This document shows, piece after piece, positions 6,528-7,332 of a stretch of 7,332 nt of DNA. Numbering within the stretch: position 1 is the stretch's first letter; every line of letters starts with the position of its first letter. The position numbers were made by a program, and so were the translations under genes. Origin of the DNA: an uncultured Collinsella sp. GTDB taxonomy: Bacteria > Actinomycetota > Coriobacteriia > Coriobacteriales > Coriobacteriaceae. The notes under the pieces are model-generated. The model searched no databases. It had not been told where the DNA came from and saw only the letters and a list, made by a program, of their open reading frames with translations. The DNA lies in contig URBM01000095.1 in the NCBI GenBank assembly GCA_900545995.1, positions 1-7,332 of the forward strand. Direction: 5' to 3'.

Positions 6528-6602
6528 TGGGACGTAGTTCAACGGTAGAACTCCGGTTTTTGGTGCCGGCTGTTGGGGGTTCGAATCCCTCCGTCCCAGC
6601 CA
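6528..6602 (+). tRNA. tRNA-Gln, anticodon TTG, CCA encoded
   Basis: Full cloverleaf: acceptor TGGGACG (6528-6534) with CGTCCCA (6592-6598), discriminator G6599 and encoded CCA (6600-6602). The anticodon stem is CCGGT/GCCGG (6553-6557, 6565-6569), closed by one T-G pair, around loop TTTTGGT; the anticodon TTG at 6560-6562 reads the glutamine codon CAA (and CAG by wobble). The T stem is GGGGG/CCCTC with loop TTCGAAT (6580-6586). It lies 38 bases after the CwlM-like gene on the same strand. Its 3' end from the T loop to the acceptor is repeated exactly about 190 bases downstream. Confidence 0.97.
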
Positions 6603-6611
6603 TTAAAACTG

Positions 6612-6650
6612 AGCGCCCTAAGCCCATAACGGCCCAGGGCGCTTTCTTGT
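6612..6650 (+). terminator. Intrinsic terminator after tRNA-Gln
   Basis: An 8-bp perfect stem, AGCGCCCT (6612-6619) with AGGGCGCT (6636-6643), is followed directly by TTTCTTGT. It starts 10 bases past the tRNA CCA end, where the primary transcript should stop. Confidence 0.8.
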
Positions 6651-6653
6651 GGG

Positions 6654-6774
6654 CAAGCGGAGGAATTCGAACCCGCAAGGGTGCGGAGCTGAGGAAACGC
6701 GAAGCGTTTTCCAGCGCAGCACGCAAGGAGCGAAGCGACGCAGCGGGGCGCGGCCGCCGACCAGGCGGACGCGG
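6654..6774. repeat. Intergenic repeat, copy A (T-arm-like head, GC-rich tail, with insert)
   Basis: The head (6654-6689, 36 bases) matches 6836-6871 at 33 of 36 positions. Read on the minus strand it contains GGGTTCGAATTCCTCCG, nearly the T arm and 3' acceptor of the adjacent tRNA-Gln in inverted orientation. The tail (6735-6774) matches 6870-6907 with a 2-base gap and few changes. Between head and tail is an extra 45-base piece absent from copy B, with its own stem GGAAACGC/GCGTTTTCC (6693-6712). Long open frames here on both strands come from the GC-rich repeats. Confidence 0.75.
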
Positions 6775-6789
6775 AATCCCTCCGTCCCA
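6774..6789 (+). repeat. 16-base exact copy of the tRNA-Gln 3' end (att-like)
   Basis: GAATCCCTCCGTCCCA is identical to 6583-6598 of the tRNA gene, spanning the T loop to the acceptor 3' strand, in the same orientation. Such 3'-end copies mark sites used by tyrosine integrases. No integrase gene is in the window and only about 170 bases separate the copies, so this may instead be part of the repeat family around it. Confidence 0.6.
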
Positions 6790-6835
6790 CACCAGCCAAG
6801 AGCCCCTCACGTCAAGCAAATCGAGCCAACGCCGC

Positions 6836-6907
6836 CAAGCGGAGGGATCCGAACCCGCAAGGATGCGGAGCGACGCAGCGGCGCGCGGCCGCCGCAGGCA
6901 GACGCGG
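6836..6907. repeat. Intergenic repeat, copy B (compact form)
   Basis: Same head (6836-6871) and GC-rich tail (6870-6907) as copy A, but joined directly with no insert. The minus strand again shows a T-arm-like GGGTTCGGATCCCTCCG. It is immediately followed by the hairpin pair at 6908-6965, so the two repeats may move or be copied together. Confidence 0.75.
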
Positions 6908-6965
6908 TGTCGGCACTTGGGGACGTTCCTAAGTGCCGACATTATAGGAACGTCCCCAAGTGCCG
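6908..6965. repeat. Palindromic repeat able to form two competing hairpins
   Basis: A perfect 20-bp stem pairs 6911-6930 with 6946-6965 (loop of 15). A shorter 11-bp stem pairs 6908-6918 with 6931-6941 (loop of 12). They share the strand 6911-6918, so only one can form at a time. AAGTGCCG occurs twice (6931-6938 and 6958-6965), giving the two choices. No U run follows. It resembles REP-type palindromes more than a terminator. Confidence 0.8.
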
Positions 6966-7000
6966 GCTCGGGACTATTTTCGAGGACTCTCCGAAGGACT

Positions 7001-7230
7001 GTGGCCAAAATACGGCAAATATGAGTACTGTTACCGGTGTAGCTACATTATTTTCGTTAATAAAAGAAGATCTTAATGAGACTTATTCGCATCGAGGTCT
7101 TCCTTTAATGAACACTTGAGGAGATACGGCAGCTTATCTGCTCGATCGACACGTCAAATCACCTTAAATGTGGTCAAAATTACTGCTACTAAAAGAATAT
7201 CAGTACTCATATTTGATGTTTTTTGGCCAC
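7001..7230. repeat. 230-base AT-rich element with 30-base terminal inverted repeats
   Basis: The ends 7001-7030 and 7201-7230 are inverted copies matching at 27 of 30 positions, starting GTGGCCAAAA and ending AAATATGAGTACTG when read inward. The interior is visibly richer in A and T than the rest of the window. It holds a second hairpin (7061-7078 with 7090-7107) and the palindrome TGTAGCTACA (7038-7047). No transposase can be encoded in this length. A 32-codon frame (7021-7119) inside it starts in the left arm and has no ribosome site. No clear target-site duplication is seen. A MITE-like mobile element or a structured RNA are the leading options. Confidence 0.75.
7061..7107 (+). other. Internal hairpin within the inverted-repeat element
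   Basis: Bases 7061-7078 pair with 7090-7107 at 16 of 18 positions as RNA on the plus strand, two of them G-U, around an 11-base loop. On the minus strand those two pairs become A-C mismatches, so the fold is better on plus-strand RNA. This gives the element a hairpin nested within the large outer stem. Confidence 0.5.
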
Positions 7231-7268
7231 GGCTCTTTATAGACACACTGCACAGCGACTGGGGTAGA

Positions 7269-7301
7269 TTTCGGAACGTATCCGTCAGCCCCGTTCCGAA
7301 A
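7269..7301. terminator. 10-bp hairpin near the right edge, possible terminator
   Basis: TTTCGGAACG (7269-7278) and CGTTCCGAAA (7292-7301) form a perfect stem with a 13-base loop. T runs occur only as the outer part of the stem, so termination in either direction would be weak. It may end a gene beyond the right edge. Nothing coding is seen between 7231 and 7332. Confidence 0.4.
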
Positions 7302-7332
7302 AGCGAGCCGCATGCAACGACCAAGCCACGAC

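Noticed and set aside
6654..6907. The repeated units as a CRISPR array
   Set aside because: Only two imperfect units occur, with unequal spacing and a GC-rich shared tail rather than unique spacers. No cas gene is present.
6454..7008. Open frames on both strands over the tRNA and repeats, with products such as GTEGFEPPTAGTKNRSS and GGIRTRKDAERRSGARPP
   Set aside because: These peptides come from tRNA and T-arm-like DNA read in the antisense or repeat frames, a well-known source of false genes. No ribosome sites or domains support them.
7021..7119. A 32-codon frame within the inverted-repeat element
   Set aside because: Its first codons lie in the terminal inverted repeat, there is no Shine-Dalgarno sequence upstream and the product matches nothing recognised. 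It is more likely incidental, though not excluded.

Overview
The window reads as chromosome from a GC-rich, low-complexity-intergenic actinobacterium of the Coriobacteriia; a Collinsella-like gut commensal is the best guess. This is inferred from codon choice, from an actinobacterial CwlM-like cell-wall protein beside a Firmicute-style sugar PTS, and from the style of the intergenic repeats. No rRNA or species marker is present, so the genus is not proven.

Left part (1-1853). A sugar ABC-transporter binding lipoprotein, cut by the window edge, runs leftward from 603. Upstream of it a GntR/UTRA regulator of TreR type (910-1629) also runs leftward, with a strong 23-bp terminator hairpin between the two. 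The regulator diverges from a PTS gene. Five operator-like sequences built on TTGT-N4-AC(AA) lie in the two promoter regions flanking the regulator: three before the binding protein and two before the PTS gene. The simplest model is that one regulator controls its own gene, the PTS permease and the ABC system.

Middle (1854-6489). Three rightward genes follow. The first is an 816-residue three-part protein: alpha-glucoside-type PTS EIIC, then EIIB, then a HAD-IIB phosphatase, on one chain with no EIIA. This would import and phosphorylate a sugar and could dephosphorylate something at the same site. The second is a trans-polyprenyl diphosphate synthase with an altered second aspartate motif and small residues before the first one, suggesting a C20 or longer product. 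The third has two peptidoglycan-binding repeats and a C-terminal domain that looks like a degenerate CwlM amidase fold. Lipid carrier or quinone chains and envelope control could be linked, but each of the last two genes seems to have its own start signals.

Right part (6490-7332). A tRNA-Gln(TTG) with encoded CCA and a terminator is followed by about 690 bases without a convincing gene. This stretch is layered with repeats: a 16-base exact copy of the tRNA 3' end, two copies of a 36-base inverted T-arm-like unit with GC-rich tails, a 20-bp perfect hairpin that competes with an alternative 11-bp hairpin, a 230-base AT-rich element bounded by 30-base inverted ends (27/30 identical), and a final 10-bp hairpin. 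This is the most unusual part of the window.
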